Shown here: piece by piece, positions 1 to 11,453 of the stretch
Position numbering within the stretch: the first letter of the stretch is position 1
How the letters are laid out: the number at the start of each line of letters is the position of its first letter
From: Phytophthora sp. 'mugwort'
Taxonomy: Eukaryota > Oomycota > Peronosporomycetes > Peronosporales > Peronosporaceae
Assembly (NCBI GenBank): GCA_033558025.1
Contig: JAUCEF010000004.1
Span: 2,046,001 to 2,110,000, forward strand
Direction: 5' to 3'
Length of the DNA: 64,000 nt
Made by a program: the position numbers and the translations under genes
Notes under the pieces: generated by a model
What the model saw: only the letters and a program-made list of their open reading frames with translations
Databases searched by the model: none
Told to the model about the DNA's origin: nothing

Positions 1-34
1 CGCCGAGTGGTAAACCCTGGCGCGGGAATCCACT

Positions 35-757
35 ATGGATGCAGCATCCGCCGCAGCAGCGGCGCCGCCAGCGCCGGATCTGGAACCCGCAGTTGATCGG
101 GTGGAGTACGACCCGCCCACCAGGATCCTGCCGGGACCGAAGGCACCTGAACCCACAGGAAGTGAGGACGAGCGCCAAGAGGCGAACGGGGTGGCGGTGA
201 CCCGCTCTCTGAATGCAAGTCGGGGACAGAACAGTGCGACACCAGATCTGAGACATGAGCGTAATTACGCCTTGTCTCGTGCACCCGGTATCGGTGACGT
301 GCATGCAGGATGGACAATCGGCGCGAAGGTCGCGATATCTGACGGAAGCCCAAGAGAAGCCTCGGTGGTGCAAGAGGGTGCGGCAGACGCGCCCGAGGAC
401 GGCGGTCAGAATGAGACCTCGCACGACCCCGCCCGAGGCTGGGATTCCGAGATCGACCCGCCGACGGACGTCACTGTCGCGACGCGTATCACTGATTTTT
501 TCGGTGGGAAGATGAGGCGATCAGGCGACCAGTCACCAGGCCCTGTACAAGGACGGGGCCACGGTCTCATATCGCCAGCAAAGCCCGACGGCCGCAATGC
601 GTGCCGCGAGGGCCGCGCGAAGGGCGCCTTGCCTAGAGAAGACCCCAAAGGGAGTTGCCGCCTCGGACCTGGTGGGAAAGTTGCGCCTGGAAAGACGAAG
701 CGAACGATGCCGCCCACGAACCCGACAGAAGCTTGGGTGCTGAGCAATCGCCGTTGA
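35..757 (+). CDS. Possible gag-like ORF of the Gypsy element, 240 aa
   Basis: Open frame of 240 residues starting with an Ala/Pro-rich stretch (MDAASAAAAAPP) and continuing as a hydrophilic, Pro/Gly/Arg/Asp-rich protein without recognisable domain or zinc knuckle. It lies upstream of the reverse transcriptase and on the same strand, the position expected for gag or the N-terminal part of a gag-pol polyprotein. The opposite strand is also open in places because of the high GC content, so the coding claim rests on position only. I do not recognise the protein by sequence. Confidence 0.35.
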   Translation: MDAASAAAAAPPAPDLEPAVDRVEYDPPTRILPGPKAPEPTGSEDERQEANGVAVTRSLNASRGQNSATPDLRHERNYALSRAPGIGDVHAGWTIGAKVAISDGSPREASVVQEGAADAPEDGGQNETSHDPARGWDSEIDPPTDVTVATRITDFFGGKMRRSGDQSPGPVQGRGHGLISPAKPDGRNACREGRAKGALPREDPKGSCRLGPGGKVAPGKTKRTMPPTNPTEAWVLSNRR

Positions 758-1064
758 TCGACGTGCTGGAGTCGGATGACCTTCTGGAAGTGGAATTCCC
801 GTCGGAGACGTTGGATCAAGCCACACGGTTTGTAGTCGAGGATCCCGCGGACAAGCCCGAGGCCCGAGTCAAGGATCTCGTGGAGGATCGCCCGACGGAA
901 GCGGCAAGAACGGATCTGGACGGTGGCACCAAGATATATGACGACTCGAAGGAGGTTTCAGTCGAGGATCCCGAGGGCTGCTACCACGACTGAGGCACGC
1001 TGCAAGCCGAAGAAGTGCCAAGCGAGCTGGCTGTGCTGCCGGAGGTAGCACCCACCACGGCAAG

Positions 1065-1920
1065 GTGCGGATCGAGGATCTGCAAGTGGGGGATCCTGAG
1101 GTGAACACAGAGGAGGAAATCCGTCAGCTGCGGGACATTATCTGGTACTACCAGCACTTACTGATCGGCAAAGGCAATGCGCTGCCTCCTGCGGCTGTAG
1201 GCGTGGCGTGTGGCATCGAGGTTGGAAAGGCCACCCCAATCTCGCAACGTGTGCGAAAGATCACCCCCCAGTTCCACGAGAAGATATCGGATCTGCTCAA
1301 GGGGCTGCTGTGAGCCAAGATCATACGACATTCAACGTCTCCTTGAACATCACCAACCGTGGTGATCATCAAGATGAATGGTGTGGACATAAGGTAGTGT
1401 ATGATAACCGCCTGGTCAACGTCTCACCTAGTTGATGGTCTACCCGATGCCCCTAATCAACGATCTGCTTGAGGATCTAGACAAGGTGCTGTGGTATTGC
1501 TCGCTGGATATGGCGAGTGGCTTCCGGGTTGTGTCTATGACGGATCGCGCTCGTGCTATCTCGGCATTCACCACGCCGTTTGGCCTGTTTGAGTGGAACC
1601 GCATTCCATTTGGATTGAAGAACGCCCCACAGATCTACCAGAGGCTGATCGACAACGCACTGTACGGCTTCTTGCGGATCCCACCAGCAGCGGATCGAGG
1701 ATCCTCAGCGGACATCTTCGAAGGAGGAGATACGGAGAAGTAGGTGAACCTTCCGTACTGGGGCGTCGATCCTACATCAATGACATCCTTGTTACGGCCG
1801 GATCCTGGGATCATTTGTGCGAACGAGTGAACTTCTGCTCGCCGCCTGTGACAAGTGGAATATCTCAATCAGTGTCGCGAAGAGCTTCGGGGGACCGAAG
1901 AAGGTAGATTACCTTGGACA
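1065..1920 (+). pseudogene. Gypsy reverse transcriptase, frameshifted
   Basis: The segment 1065-1313 reads like the linker before a Gypsy RT (VRKITPQFHEKISDLLKGLL). Around 1320-1435 the conserved 'VVIIKMNGVDI' stretch follows after a stop. From 1432 the palm is clear: 'MMVYPMPLINDLLEDLD', 'WYCSLDMASGF' with the first catalytic Asp, then 'TTPFGLFEWNRIPFGLKNAP' and 'YQRLIDNALYGFL'. After about 1690 the frame is lost; 'YINDILV' near 1775 is a remnant of the YxDD region in a different frame. Several stops and shifts make it non-functional. Family assignment to Ty3/Gypsy is firm; the exact clade is not determined. Confidence 0.85.
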
Positions 1921-2475
1921 TTGAGTATCCATCGAAGGCTTGGAGGCTCATCCGAACGATCTCAGTGGGCTGGTGATCTGCCATTATCGAGATCTCTACA
2001 AGGAAGATCCTGGTACTGAAGGCCCGATCCGGAGGCAGTTGCGCCATTCACCGCAGCGGAGGAGGAACGAGGCATCTTCTTCGACCAGGCCCGGACCCTC
2101 GTGGCGAGGAGAGGCGGGTGGACTCAAGGGCCTCTTGGAAGAAGCCTGGTCACTGCGAGCCATGAAATTAGACCGACCGCTACGTGCAACCGACGGCCGC
2201 ATGGCGGCCGCGGCGAGCGACGCTGAGTTATCAAGAGCGCTGTCCCGCTCCATGACGGCCGAGCCGTGCTTGCCTAGAAGGCCTTGGTGATCTTGCGACA
2301 TAAGCTCATGCTGACCGTGGGAGTCGATCGAGATCTTGGCGGACTAGCTGGTATGCTTGCTGCATGTCGGAGATCTGCCCAAGGAGATCTCTCTGGGCCT
2401 TAAAATATTTCTGTCCCTCCTGCATAGCATTGTCGAGAGCGAGGCGTGCCTAATCACGTTCGCTAGTGAGCTGAG

Positions 2476-3741
2476 TCACTTGGGCCGCCGCAGACTCCAG
2501 CTCTCGCCGACTTGAGCGCCGGCGCAGATCTTGGTGTTCGCGCGGGTCATCTGACTCTGGGTCCTCTTAAGTTCTTGAGCGATCATGTCGCGAGCAGCTT
2601 CGAGGGTCTTGTGATCCACGCGGAGATTACGAAGCTGATCTTGAGTCATGTGCAGTGAATCTTCGGCACGCGCGTGATCCCGATAAGCTGCTTCCAGCGA
2701 GCGCTTCAGGCGCTCGATCTCTTCTCGGGCAGCATTTAGCTTGTCCACGGCATGATCGTGAACCCTGTGAAGATCCGCACGGCGACGCTCAGTCTTGACG
2801 AGAAAACCCTCTAGCTGGAGGATCCGCTCACCTTGGACGTGCAGCTCGATCCGTGCAGCATGCAGATCTGCCGCTGGCACCGATCCGTCGAGCCGTTGGT
2901 GAACTTGGTGCAGTTCTTCCCGCACTCGCTGAGGTTCATGTTCCAGATCACGGACATGCTGCTTCCGCTGCTCATGGCTACGCTGGAGATCCGCTTGGTC
3001 CTGGTGAAGGCGAAAGAGACCTATGCACTCCGTGACCCGCTCGGATCGAGAGATTTGACACTGCTTCTCGAGGTCGACGGATCGCTGCCTCAGCCCGGTC
3101 GCTTCATTTGTTTTCGCAGATCCTGCAGATCCTGCGCAAGGGAAGGGGCAGACCTGGGAGGATCGACTGGTGCGGCACTGCCATGGTCGGATAAGCGACG
3201 CTCCAGACCGAGCGCATAGTCTTGCTGGAGGGTGTACGCCTCCGCGCTGGTTTCTTGTAGCAAGGCGTAGCGCGCCCACAGATCACCGAACCCTGGATCT
3301 CCACGTGGAGACGATCAGCTTCTTGGCGCGTTTCGGCTTCAAGCTGCGTGACTTGACGAAAGTCGCCCCTGGATATCGTCGTAGCGGTGCTGGAAGAAGT
3401 CCACGAACGAGCGCGCATCGTCCAGTTGGGCTTGGCCAACGAGTGGAGTTCTTCGTTGTGGCGACGCGCAGCAACCAGATCCCGCAGGGGCTTGCTGATG
3501 CTTCGCCAGCAACTCGTCGTAAGCAACTCGTCGTAAGCACCAACGAAGGTGTGGATCGACGTTGCCGCGGCTCGCAGCGGATCCAGATCCAGCACCACCG
3601 GAGTTGCCGCCGCTGAAGCATCGGACGGTGCGTGGTCACAGTGCGGGCATGGAGGAGGGGCATCCAGAGACAGGCCTTGCCCGGCGAAACGGCAGCGCGA
3701 GCCGTGGCGTCAGTATCATGAGTGCGGCAGGCGGATGACAT
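2476..3741 (-). pseudogene. Antisense coiled-coil ORF inside the Gypsy element
   Basis: On the minus strand a protein-like segment begins with MSSACRTHDTDATARA at 3741 and, after frame changes near 3600-3280, continues as a long alpha-helical, heptad-like region to 2476: many Leu spaced with Glu/Arg/Gln/His, for example 'LEKQCQISRSERVTECIGL' and 'REEIERLKRSLEAAYRDHA'. The reading frame is intact from 3279 to 2476 (267 aa) but the first part needs at least one frameshift. It lies between pol and the 3' LTR in the opposite orientation, like the antisense ORFs known in some plant Gypsy lineages. Whether it belonged to this element or to another element inserted in it cannot be decided here. No catalytic motif is visible. 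Confidence 0.5.
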
Positions 3742-3844
3742 GGTGGGGATGGGTTGATCTGGGTTGACGGCGGTGGGTTGAATTGTGGATCACGTGAAAC
3801 AGTGTGTTACCGTTGCGCGGTGGTCACAATGTGTCAGGGGCGGT

Positions 3845-4758
3845 TGTGGTATAGCAGATCCGGATAAGATGGAAGTTGACCGGCAGCCGCAAGATCTACG
3901 TCGCCAGCGGCAGCCATAACAGCGTCAAGGTGATGGATCCGGACCATGCGACAGGCCAGGTCTGTATATGGTACGGATCCTGGATCCGTCCCGTGGGGTG
4001 AGGTCTAAGTAATGGATCCGATCTGTTTAGTGCCGACCGGGTTGAAGATCCGTAGCTAAAGGGAGGTAAAGTGGAGACAGGTGGCCAGGAATAGGTCAGA
4101 GATGGGGTCCTGGGTTATAAGTAGTCCGTAGGATAAGTTTTGGGATGGGATCCGAAGGTAGACAGGCTAAGGTATAAATCAGAACCGAATTTGCACTGGA
4201 AGACACACTTAACTTTAGTATAGGGGATTTCTATTGGCCCCATACATAGATCAAGTCTAACTTTGGCGATCTTCCTGCACACGTGGCAGCCCTGAATAAC
4301 TTGGCTAGGTCGCGCTAGCCTTTTGGCTTCACCCCCCCCCCCCCCCTCCTCCTCCAGATCCCGCTATTGGAAGCGGCAAGCATCGTAAAGGAACAAGGAC
4401 AAACAAATCCGATAAGGAGCAAGGACACCCTCAAGAAGGAACAACTCCGGATCTCGAATTTCTATTACGGATCCACAAGGTCTACGCAAAGAGCTCAAGA
4501 CCAAAACAACATCGGATCTCGTGCGCAGGAATACCCGCGCAGATCCACCCCCTCCCAAGTCCCCACAAGGACGTCCACGGCCCACCAAGTACGCATCTCG
4601 TGTCAACGAGAGAGCAGTACCAGCCCGCCGACGGGTACACAAGGTGAACCACTCAGCAACTACACGGCCGTCGGAATACCCCCTCCGTTAGTCGGTGTCT
4701 GGGCGCAACTCGTGTGAATTGGGATCCTACTGAAATTCAGTGGATCCACTCCACCACA
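3845..4758 (+). repeat. Gypsy 3' long terminal repeat (914 bp)
   Basis: Starts TGTGGTATAG and ends CTCCACCACA, giving the short inverted TGTGGT...ACCACA termini expected of an LTR. A clearly homologous copy lies in the opposite orientation at 50148-51043. A C-homopolymer at about 4331-4346 is present in this copy only. GGATCC/AGATCT-type sites occur unusually often. No matching direct repeat flanks it, consistent with it being one LTR of a longer element rather than a solo LTR. Confidence 0.85.
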
Positions 4759-5476
4759 GTAACGCGAGTCCGTGGCCCATGCAGTTATCGTCCATCTACT
4801 CGTTCTCTCGAAGCGTCAGCAGCGCACGATACGGCAAACTGCCAAAAGGTGCTGTGCGTCCCCCGCGGAGTAGTATCTGTTTGATTGCGCTCTCTCGCGC
4901 ATTCGTGTCGCTACTAACGCCATCCGAGAGCTTGTCGCGCATCGTGATGCGTTTGATATTACTGTTGACGGCCCAATTGATGGCATCCTCCATTTGCGAC
5001 ATACTCCATGCTTGTGTGCCAGCGATTCATGGCAGTGATGTCTTTGTGCTGAAATATTCCGAACCGAGGGACCCTTATGCCGATGCCATCATCCGCGCAG
5101 TCGGCGACCAAATTGCTGCGGAAAGCTAAGATAAGCTATCTGCTGACTGGGGTTTCTCCCACAAACGGCTGTGGAGACACAAAACGAATATCGTTGTTGC
5201 ATTCAGCGGCGATGTATATACCGGCGATTGCCTTCTTGGTCTTCGGAACAGCACGAATAGAGAGCGTTGGTAGAACCCGATTGGCGTCTTCGTAGCCGTA
5301 GTCGTTGCCAGCAGTTTCACGATGTTTCGTACACTTAGAACGAGCGCTAATGTTCCCTCGACTAACTTGTTTGCGGTCTGTTTTTCGCGCGAGATACGCT
5401 GTTTCTGCGCTCCATGCCCTTATGACTTCCTCATTTTAGGCCGCTCATGCCTTTTGGAGCTTTTGGTTATGACAAA
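4759..5476. other. Interval without recognised gene
   Basis: Moderate-size open frames occur on both strands (about 4740-5129 plus; 5126-5320 minus), the latter reading in part 'KTKKAIAGIYIAAECNNDI' in another frame. They may be the tail of the adjacent MULE relic or an unrelated decayed gene. I recognise no domain. Confidence 0.4.
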
Positions 5477-8287
5477 CTAACCAGACTGCGATGATTCCGA
5501 GGAACTGGTACTGCTAGTTTGGCGCTTGGGCAGACTCGGTGTAGTCGATAAACCTTCTTGCGCGCACATAGGATCTGCGATTTCTCCAGCGTTTAGAGAG
5601 GCGCGCGGATTATCTACAGTCACACCGGTGTGACTTGTTACTCGCCAGGAAGTACCGGCAGGCACACTTGTGGTGACTTGAGGTACTTGGGTTGTATTCA
5701 GCGATGAGGCTTGTTGTGTGCAGCTTGATCATTGGTTGATTCATCCACACTTTCTCCCTTCAATCCATCGGACGCGACTCCCATCATCACATCTACCGAT
5801 TCAACATCACCACTTTCATCAAACGTAGGCGATAATGGTGGAGACGACATCTGAGAGAGCGGGTCAATCCATTCTCCCTCCGCGACCAACGATGGGAGCA
5901 ACTCCAGCCTTGATTGTATCCTCAAACTTCTCCAACGCGTTCATCATATCTCCAAAACCAAAGGTGCCATTTCTGTTCATAATGTCAGCGATGCTCTTTC
6001 TGCATTCGAGGGCGTGCTTGTACTTTGTCGTTCCGTTGAGAACTTGATGTCGTATAGATGTCATTGCCGACTCGTGGATTTGGAACGTTATGCACGCAAT
6101 GTTCTTGTCCGGCACGTCTTCCTCCGCAGCAGGTTGATTCAGTTCGCACGACAGCTTCCAGCGAGGCACGATGAATCGAATGGGAATAGCAGTTGTGTCT
6201 TGCATAAGACGCCAGTACATGACGTGTCGGCAGGGTAAAAGCATTGTTCTCATGAAAACACATGAGCAGCGATATAGCTGTGTAAAATAACCACGAAGAT
6301 TACAAGGTAGATAAGATTACGGTCCTTGCTTCATAGCATGACGTACCTCAGTATTGACGTGGTAGGAGGTTGTGGCATCAGCACTAGATAACACGAACAT
6401 ATTTGGGAATGAAGTTCTTCCACCTCATAATGCGTCGTTCGATCCTTGGACAGCCAATACTGCTCTTCGGCAAGCCGTACGCATACGGGCTTATTTCACA
6501 GGCTTTCACAACGCTTTGGCTGCTCCATCGTAGCGCATCTGGCCCACGTCAGTGATCTTCTTAGCGTACTCCATCTCAGCGACAGCTTGCAGAAACATCG
6601 AGGTGTCCACGCATTCATCCAATGCTATCTCTGACTTCAAAAACTTCTTTAATATGCCTCCATGACGATTCGAGCCTATTTAGATACATACCAGCGATGT
6701 ACAAGTAATGATTAGTCGGAAATCGAGGCCAAAACCACTGAAGGACGGCCATACCTGTTGTTAGTGTGATTTTCATAGATGGGGCTCATCAGAACGTGCA
6801 AACAGCGCCCATCGTTCTTTCATAGAGTCCCATTTTCCGCGTGAGGTATCGTAGGAAAGGATGGATAGGTTCAGGTATAGGGTCACCGCCACAGCATCCA
6901 GCAAGAAGTACAGATACTTCAAGTACTTGATGTACTCAGAAATAGAAGTCGACAATATCATCATGTCCACATCATCTTTCACTTGGTCTTTATCAAAACT
7001 TGATGGTCCGCCGTACTTCCTCTTCGCCATTTCAGTCCGGATATACTTTTTAAGATGAAAGTGGAACAAGATAAACCTCACGCCCGCGAACTCATTTTCC
7101 AGCAAACCGAGCTCATCCATATCCTTGTCGATCACGATGACTTTTGTTTTGCTCCCACGACGGGTTGTGAAACTTGAACGATCCAATTGCTTCTGTACGG
7201 CATTCTGCACTTTCGTTCTCAATAAGGCTGTGATGAACATATTGGCTCTATAAACCTAGTACAACAAACAAGGAAAGTATTGGTACACGGGCAGTAGCTC
7301 GAGCACAATCTTGTACAACGTGTAGTTCTAACATAATGATGTAAGTAGAGGCACACTCATCGACACTTCATGCAACTAGAGGTACATCCTCACTGACTAC
7401 AGGCAATTTAAATTTACATGACCGTATACATCGTTCACCATGAACGAGAAAAGCTTGTAACGAGAATCATTGGTGTTGTGGGTGGCGTCAATTAGCAAGA
7501 CTTCTGGGAATGCCTTGAACCAGCGGCGCATCTGCCGTGTCTGAAGCGTAATGGTCTGCACCGTCTTCGCGTCGTCAATGAAGACAGATGCGCGATTACC
7601 ACGACACTCACACAGTCCCTTCAGGACTGCTTCCAGACGCTCTTCTGTGCAGTCGCCTCCCTTCATTTCTCCTTCATCTTAGCCATCATATTGTGGACAT
7701 CCCGAAGCGTGACATTCTTGCTTAAAGCCATTACAACAGGAACAGTCAGTGGTCATTGTACATAAGATGGCCTTGGATACCTTGTGGTTGTGCATGACGT
7801 TGTACGCCGTCACACGCACCATAAACTTGCTGCACTGTTCAGCGCCATTTCAAGTGACCACCGTCTTGATATTCGCTTTGCATCCCGTTAATTTGTCGAA
7901 ATGGGGCTTCCGCAGGCCGGTGCCACGGCTCTTTCTGTTCCAGCCGTGCAAACACACAAGCTTGAGCCAGAATGTCTTGAACGATTCAGGGATGAGATGA
8001 TCGGATGATGCCTCAATCACCGTAGCACTGAGCCCGCTCTCCTCATCGTCGAGCCTAAGCGTAGAGGCGCCACTTGTAGTGGATCTGGTCCGCGTTTGGA
8101 TCTCTCGATTTCGTTTCAGCACGGATGTTGACGTACATTGCCGGAATATCTGGTGTGTATCCTGCTGATATTGGTCCATATAAACGCGAAACGCATCCCG
8201 ATCTTCATGCCACTCGACATCACTGATGGACACACCCAAGCAGCCCCGGATGGGACTTGTCGCTCCGGTTCGCTGTCGGAGCGACAA
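5477..8287 (-). pseudogene. MULE transposase relic with SWIM zinc finger
   Basis: A decayed Mutator-like transposase of the SWIM/ZSWIM type, read right to left. 8287-7850: N-terminal FAR1-like region ('FRQCTSTSVLKRN', then 'KLVCLHGWNRKSRGTG' with conserved Cys/His). 7666-7397: start of the DDE domain ('MRRWFKAFPEVLLIDATHNT', containing the first Asp). A probable intron follows (about 7400-7255), then 'YVHHSLIENESAECRTEAI' and, at 7140-7020, 'VIVIDKDMDELGLLENEF' with the second acidic residue and 'FHFHLKKYI'. Near 6240 the SWIM finger tail 'LLPCRHVMYWR' is visible. 5925-5698 is a hydrophilic C-terminal tail. Stops and shifts between the blocks show it is inactive. Terminal repeats were not found. 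Confidence 0.8.
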
Positions 8288-10026
8288 GGGAGATGCCTGG
8301 ACGACAACGCGAGAGAAGCATTACATCTATTAGGCGCTGACGATTATACCATATGAGTTGATCGTACTCGCACGTACCGGTTCGCATACGCCCTGGCGCA
8401 AAGTTACTTAGAGCTTGCGTGGGTGCTGGTGTCCGATTCTCGAATGAGAGGATGAAAAGCATCCCAGAATGGGGAAAAGGGGGAGAGGGGTGTCACATTT
8501 CAGAACTTCATATTTTGAAAAGCGAACGGTATTTTATCAGAGTAGTTGCCGCTAAAAATACCGTCCATGTTTATATAGATAAGATTCTGCTCGGTGGCGC
8601 CAACCAGTCTCTAAATGTAATAGGTCGGGTCTTATTGACAGCTCCACAGCCTTCCCGTCCGATGGAATCCATCGAATTATTGTCATAAGATCATATATCA
8701 ATTTTCACCTGTCGCTGATCAAGGTTCCTTCTTCATGTTATCGTGGTATCTTGATGCAAACTGTTGGAGTTCTTGTAACGAATAAAGCCCCATCCCGAAT
8801 AATATCATCTGAGTATTGTGAATTCCAGCCAAACTTGCTGATGCTGGTCGTTTCACCAACAGTGGGTTGAATCGTCCAATACAATTCTCAAGTTGTTTGG
8901 GAATCGACCAAACCCATTCCATATAACGGCAGGGTTTCGTCTAAGTCCGTTACTGATCATTGTGCGGGTCGATTTGCAGGTCGATTCGGGCGCGTCGATT
9001 CAACCAATCGACCGCGGAAACTTCGACTAGAACGCAAAATACTGTACATCATTTAAACCTAAAAGCCCCCACCCGAATGAAGCAACGCAAACAACACGGC
9101 GTGCTGTCCAGTCATTCTGACCGGACTGGTTTATAAGTAATCACGCCGCCAAGTTTTGCGCAAGTGGTCGGAGGAGTCAATGGAGAATGAAGATAAAGAT
9201 CTACTCAACCTGTCGGCGTTGGACGATGCCCCCACATGCTGTGAATTTGATAGGCAAATAAATTTCAGTAAATAAAACCCGGATTCTAATAGGGTGCACC
9301 CGTTCCATCGTTAGGTTGAATTCCCTTCTACCTTGAACTGATTCACTCATATGAGCTCGCTTTTTTTTAGTCATGCAGATGATTCGTGACTAAACAAGGT
9401 CGTAACGTTTCTTCGGTCGCAATCCATGCTAGTCGGACCTGGCCAACGGTGAGGTACATCGCCATATCTGTCAGGTAAATATATCCGAGCTGGAATCGGC
9501 GTGTTTCTGAATTGGCGAACGGTCTCAGAGGGTTACGTAAAATAAAATAAAATGTAACTCTCTTGTAATGATTTCATCTTACTGACCCAACCCCGCCTTT
9601 CGAAACACATGGCATTCTTCAGATCCCCTCAGCCGTTCCGTCAGGACAGATTGAAAATCAAACCTGGGTGACACGCGTACTCATGGCAAGACCCCCCCCC
9701 TCGCCTCCCGCCTCCACTGTTCTTCCCCACAACTGCTCACCTGTTCGTTGATACGTGTCTTTATACAGGAGTTTGATTCCAGCGAAGGTATGGATGTCAG
9801 AGTCCAGGACCTCCTCAGCGAGCACGAACACTTGTGGAGCAGGGTCTCCACGACGATGAAACAGAAGAGGACATGCAACGGCAGCTTCCGAAGCTTCGTG
9901 AACGTCTACAACGAAGCAAACGCTTGCGCGAGAATTTGGAAGCACTCGAGCAGTAGCGCCGAAAAGCTTACGGACTGTAGATGATGGATTACAACTGCAA
10001 TTTATGCGGGATTAGATTTAGAACAG
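8288..10026. other. Interval without recognised gene
   Basis: Mostly AT-rich unique-looking DNA. A short acidic, coiled-coil-like peptide ('MQRQLPKLRERLQRSKRLRE') can be read on the plus strand near 9870-9960 in one frame but has no supporting context. Nothing else is recognised. Confidence 0.5.
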
Positions 10027-10350
10027 ATGCTTTTTTTAGGGTCCCAGGGTGCGGCGAACGCGACGGACACGGCGAAGCAGGGCCGGGCTGTGGATGAGAG
10101 GAAGAATGCGCTGGGCATGGTGAAGCTGGCGGGGATCGCAACGGAGACGGCAAAGGCGACGAACCGTTTTCAACTGGCAGGGAACACGGACAAACGGGAG
10201 AATGTGACGGCGACGGATATGGCGAAGATGGTGGATTAGAGGAAGAAGGCGCCGGTCACGGGGATGTTCGTGTGGGTCACATCGGAGGCGGCGGAGTTTG
10301 AAACTGGCGGGGAACACCGAGAAGGTGGAGAAGGCGACGGTGACGGACAC
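10027..10350. repeat. Degenerate GC-rich tandem repeat
   Basis: Several imperfect units share 'GGCGACGG', 'GAAGATGG', 'AACTGGC(A/G)GGGAACAC' and 'GACGG' blocks, for example around 10168-10185 and 10300-10318. Both strands stay open across it, as expected for a codon-phased GC repeat, so the ORFs in it are not good evidence of a gene. Confidence 0.5.
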
Positions 10351-10462
10351 GTGGGCATGGATGTTGGCATCAAGAAGACGACTGAGATGCTAGAACACGC
10401 GGCGATGGGTGAAGATGGGCGAAACCAGACTAGCAAGCGCCGTGACGAAAGTGTTTCGACTA

Positions 10463-10676
10463 CCCCGAAGAAGGTAAAGTCCGAGATACAGAATTCTAAA
10501 CCGATTGTAGCACAAACAATTGGTTTAGAATTTTGTATCTCGGACTGTATCCATCTTGGACACTTCAGCTGAGCCGACAAATTCCAGGTAGGACTTGGAC
10601 ACTTCAGCTGAGCCGACAAATTCCAGTCCTAACTGGAATTTGTCGGCTCAGCTGAAGTGTCCAAGATGGATACAGT
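10463..10676. repeat. Foldback/MITE-like element with two adjacent hairpins and 9-bp flanking repeats
   Basis: Two palindromes lie back to back. The first pairs 10479-10502 with 10522-10545 (24-bp arms, one mismatch). The second pairs 10545-10587 with 10633-10675 (43-bp arms, perfect); between its arms lies a direct partial copy of the left arm (about 10596-10626). The block is flanked by the 9-bp direct repeat TTTCGACTA (10454-10462 and 10677-10685), the length of a Mutator-type target duplication. No coding potential. Confidence 0.7.
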
Positions 10677-10685
10677 TTTCGACTA

Positions 10686-11449
10686 ACTCGCGTGGGATAC
10701 TGAGTGCCTATTGAAAGAGCTTTTGATACCGACGCTGCTGACCTGGACGACACTGACGATGGAGACTTTATGCCTGAGAGTGGTGGCGAATGCCACCCAA
10801 GTCTGCAAAAAGTGACCGAGGCTGTTGTGTCTACGCGGGAGTAAAAAGCGCGGCATCATGAGCAGTGCAAAGGTACAGGGTTTTATTGTCGGGGCTGCGG
10901 GTGGATTTACTACTGGTCGGCGTTGATAGAGGTGGAATCGAAACCACCCGCGGCGAGAGGCAGGTCTGGTGGGTCCGGCTCAATACAGGAAGTCATATAC
11001 AGAGTACGCCCCCTCATGACGAAGAGACTGTCCATCGCCTGATGGGTATGGACACGATAGTACCGGATGCTGATGGTATATTTTTTGGAGGTTTCCTAAA
11101 TCGTTGTTATTCATGGAATCTATTTTATGGAACTTTCGCTCTTTACGGCAAATTTTATTATCAACGGTTTATCGTTAGCACCACAACGTCGGTGCCTAAG
11201 CGCAATAGACAGATTTCGGCTGCTTTAAAGAAGTGGAAGACAACAAAACAACACCCAAAGTTTGCAAAGAAACGACAAAGCCGAAAAAAATGCTTCGCGA
11301 CGTGCGATGGACAAACGGAAAGATGCAGCTGCTGACGTGGAAATCTAGGTTATAATAGTGCGAGACGACGGAAGACGAAGCGTCCGACTGTGAACTGCTT
11401 CCTGTCGAATGGAAAGTGTACACCAAGGCCTTGAAATGCATGCATGATA
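10686..11449. other. Interval with unrecognised ORF
   Basis: A 156-residue open frame (10865-11335, plus) ends in a Lys/Arg/Cys-rich tail ('PKFAKKRQSRKKCF'). I recognise no family; codon use and context (between two mobile elements) suggest a transposon fragment. Confidence 0.35.
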
Positions 11450-11453
11450 TTAA

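Larger units (their letters stand above)
1..3844 (+). mobile_element. Degenerate Ty3/Gypsy internal region
   Basis: Internal part of an LTR retrotransposon running off the left edge of the window and ending directly at the LTR that starts at 3845. A Gypsy reverse transcriptase is recognisable at about 1065-1740 on the plus strand, broken by stops and frameshifts. RNase H and integrase are not recognisable after it; instead a coiled-coil ORF lies on the opposite strand between 2476 and 3741. The bases just before the LTR (around 3832-3844, purine-rich) could serve as a polypurine tract. The whole element is visibly enriched in GATC. It looks like an old or non-autonomous copy. The 5' LTR is outside the window. 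Confidence 0.75.

Noticed and set aside
18..31. TGGCGCGGGAATCC as a tRNA primer-binding site for the Gypsy element
   Set aside because: The LTR ends in ACCACA, which is not found just upstream within the window, so the spacing required for a primer-binding site cannot be shown.
10036..10350. Arg/His/Leu-rich ORF over the GC-rich repeat
   Set aside because: Frames are open on both strands because the repeat lacks stop-rich sequence; no conserved domain.
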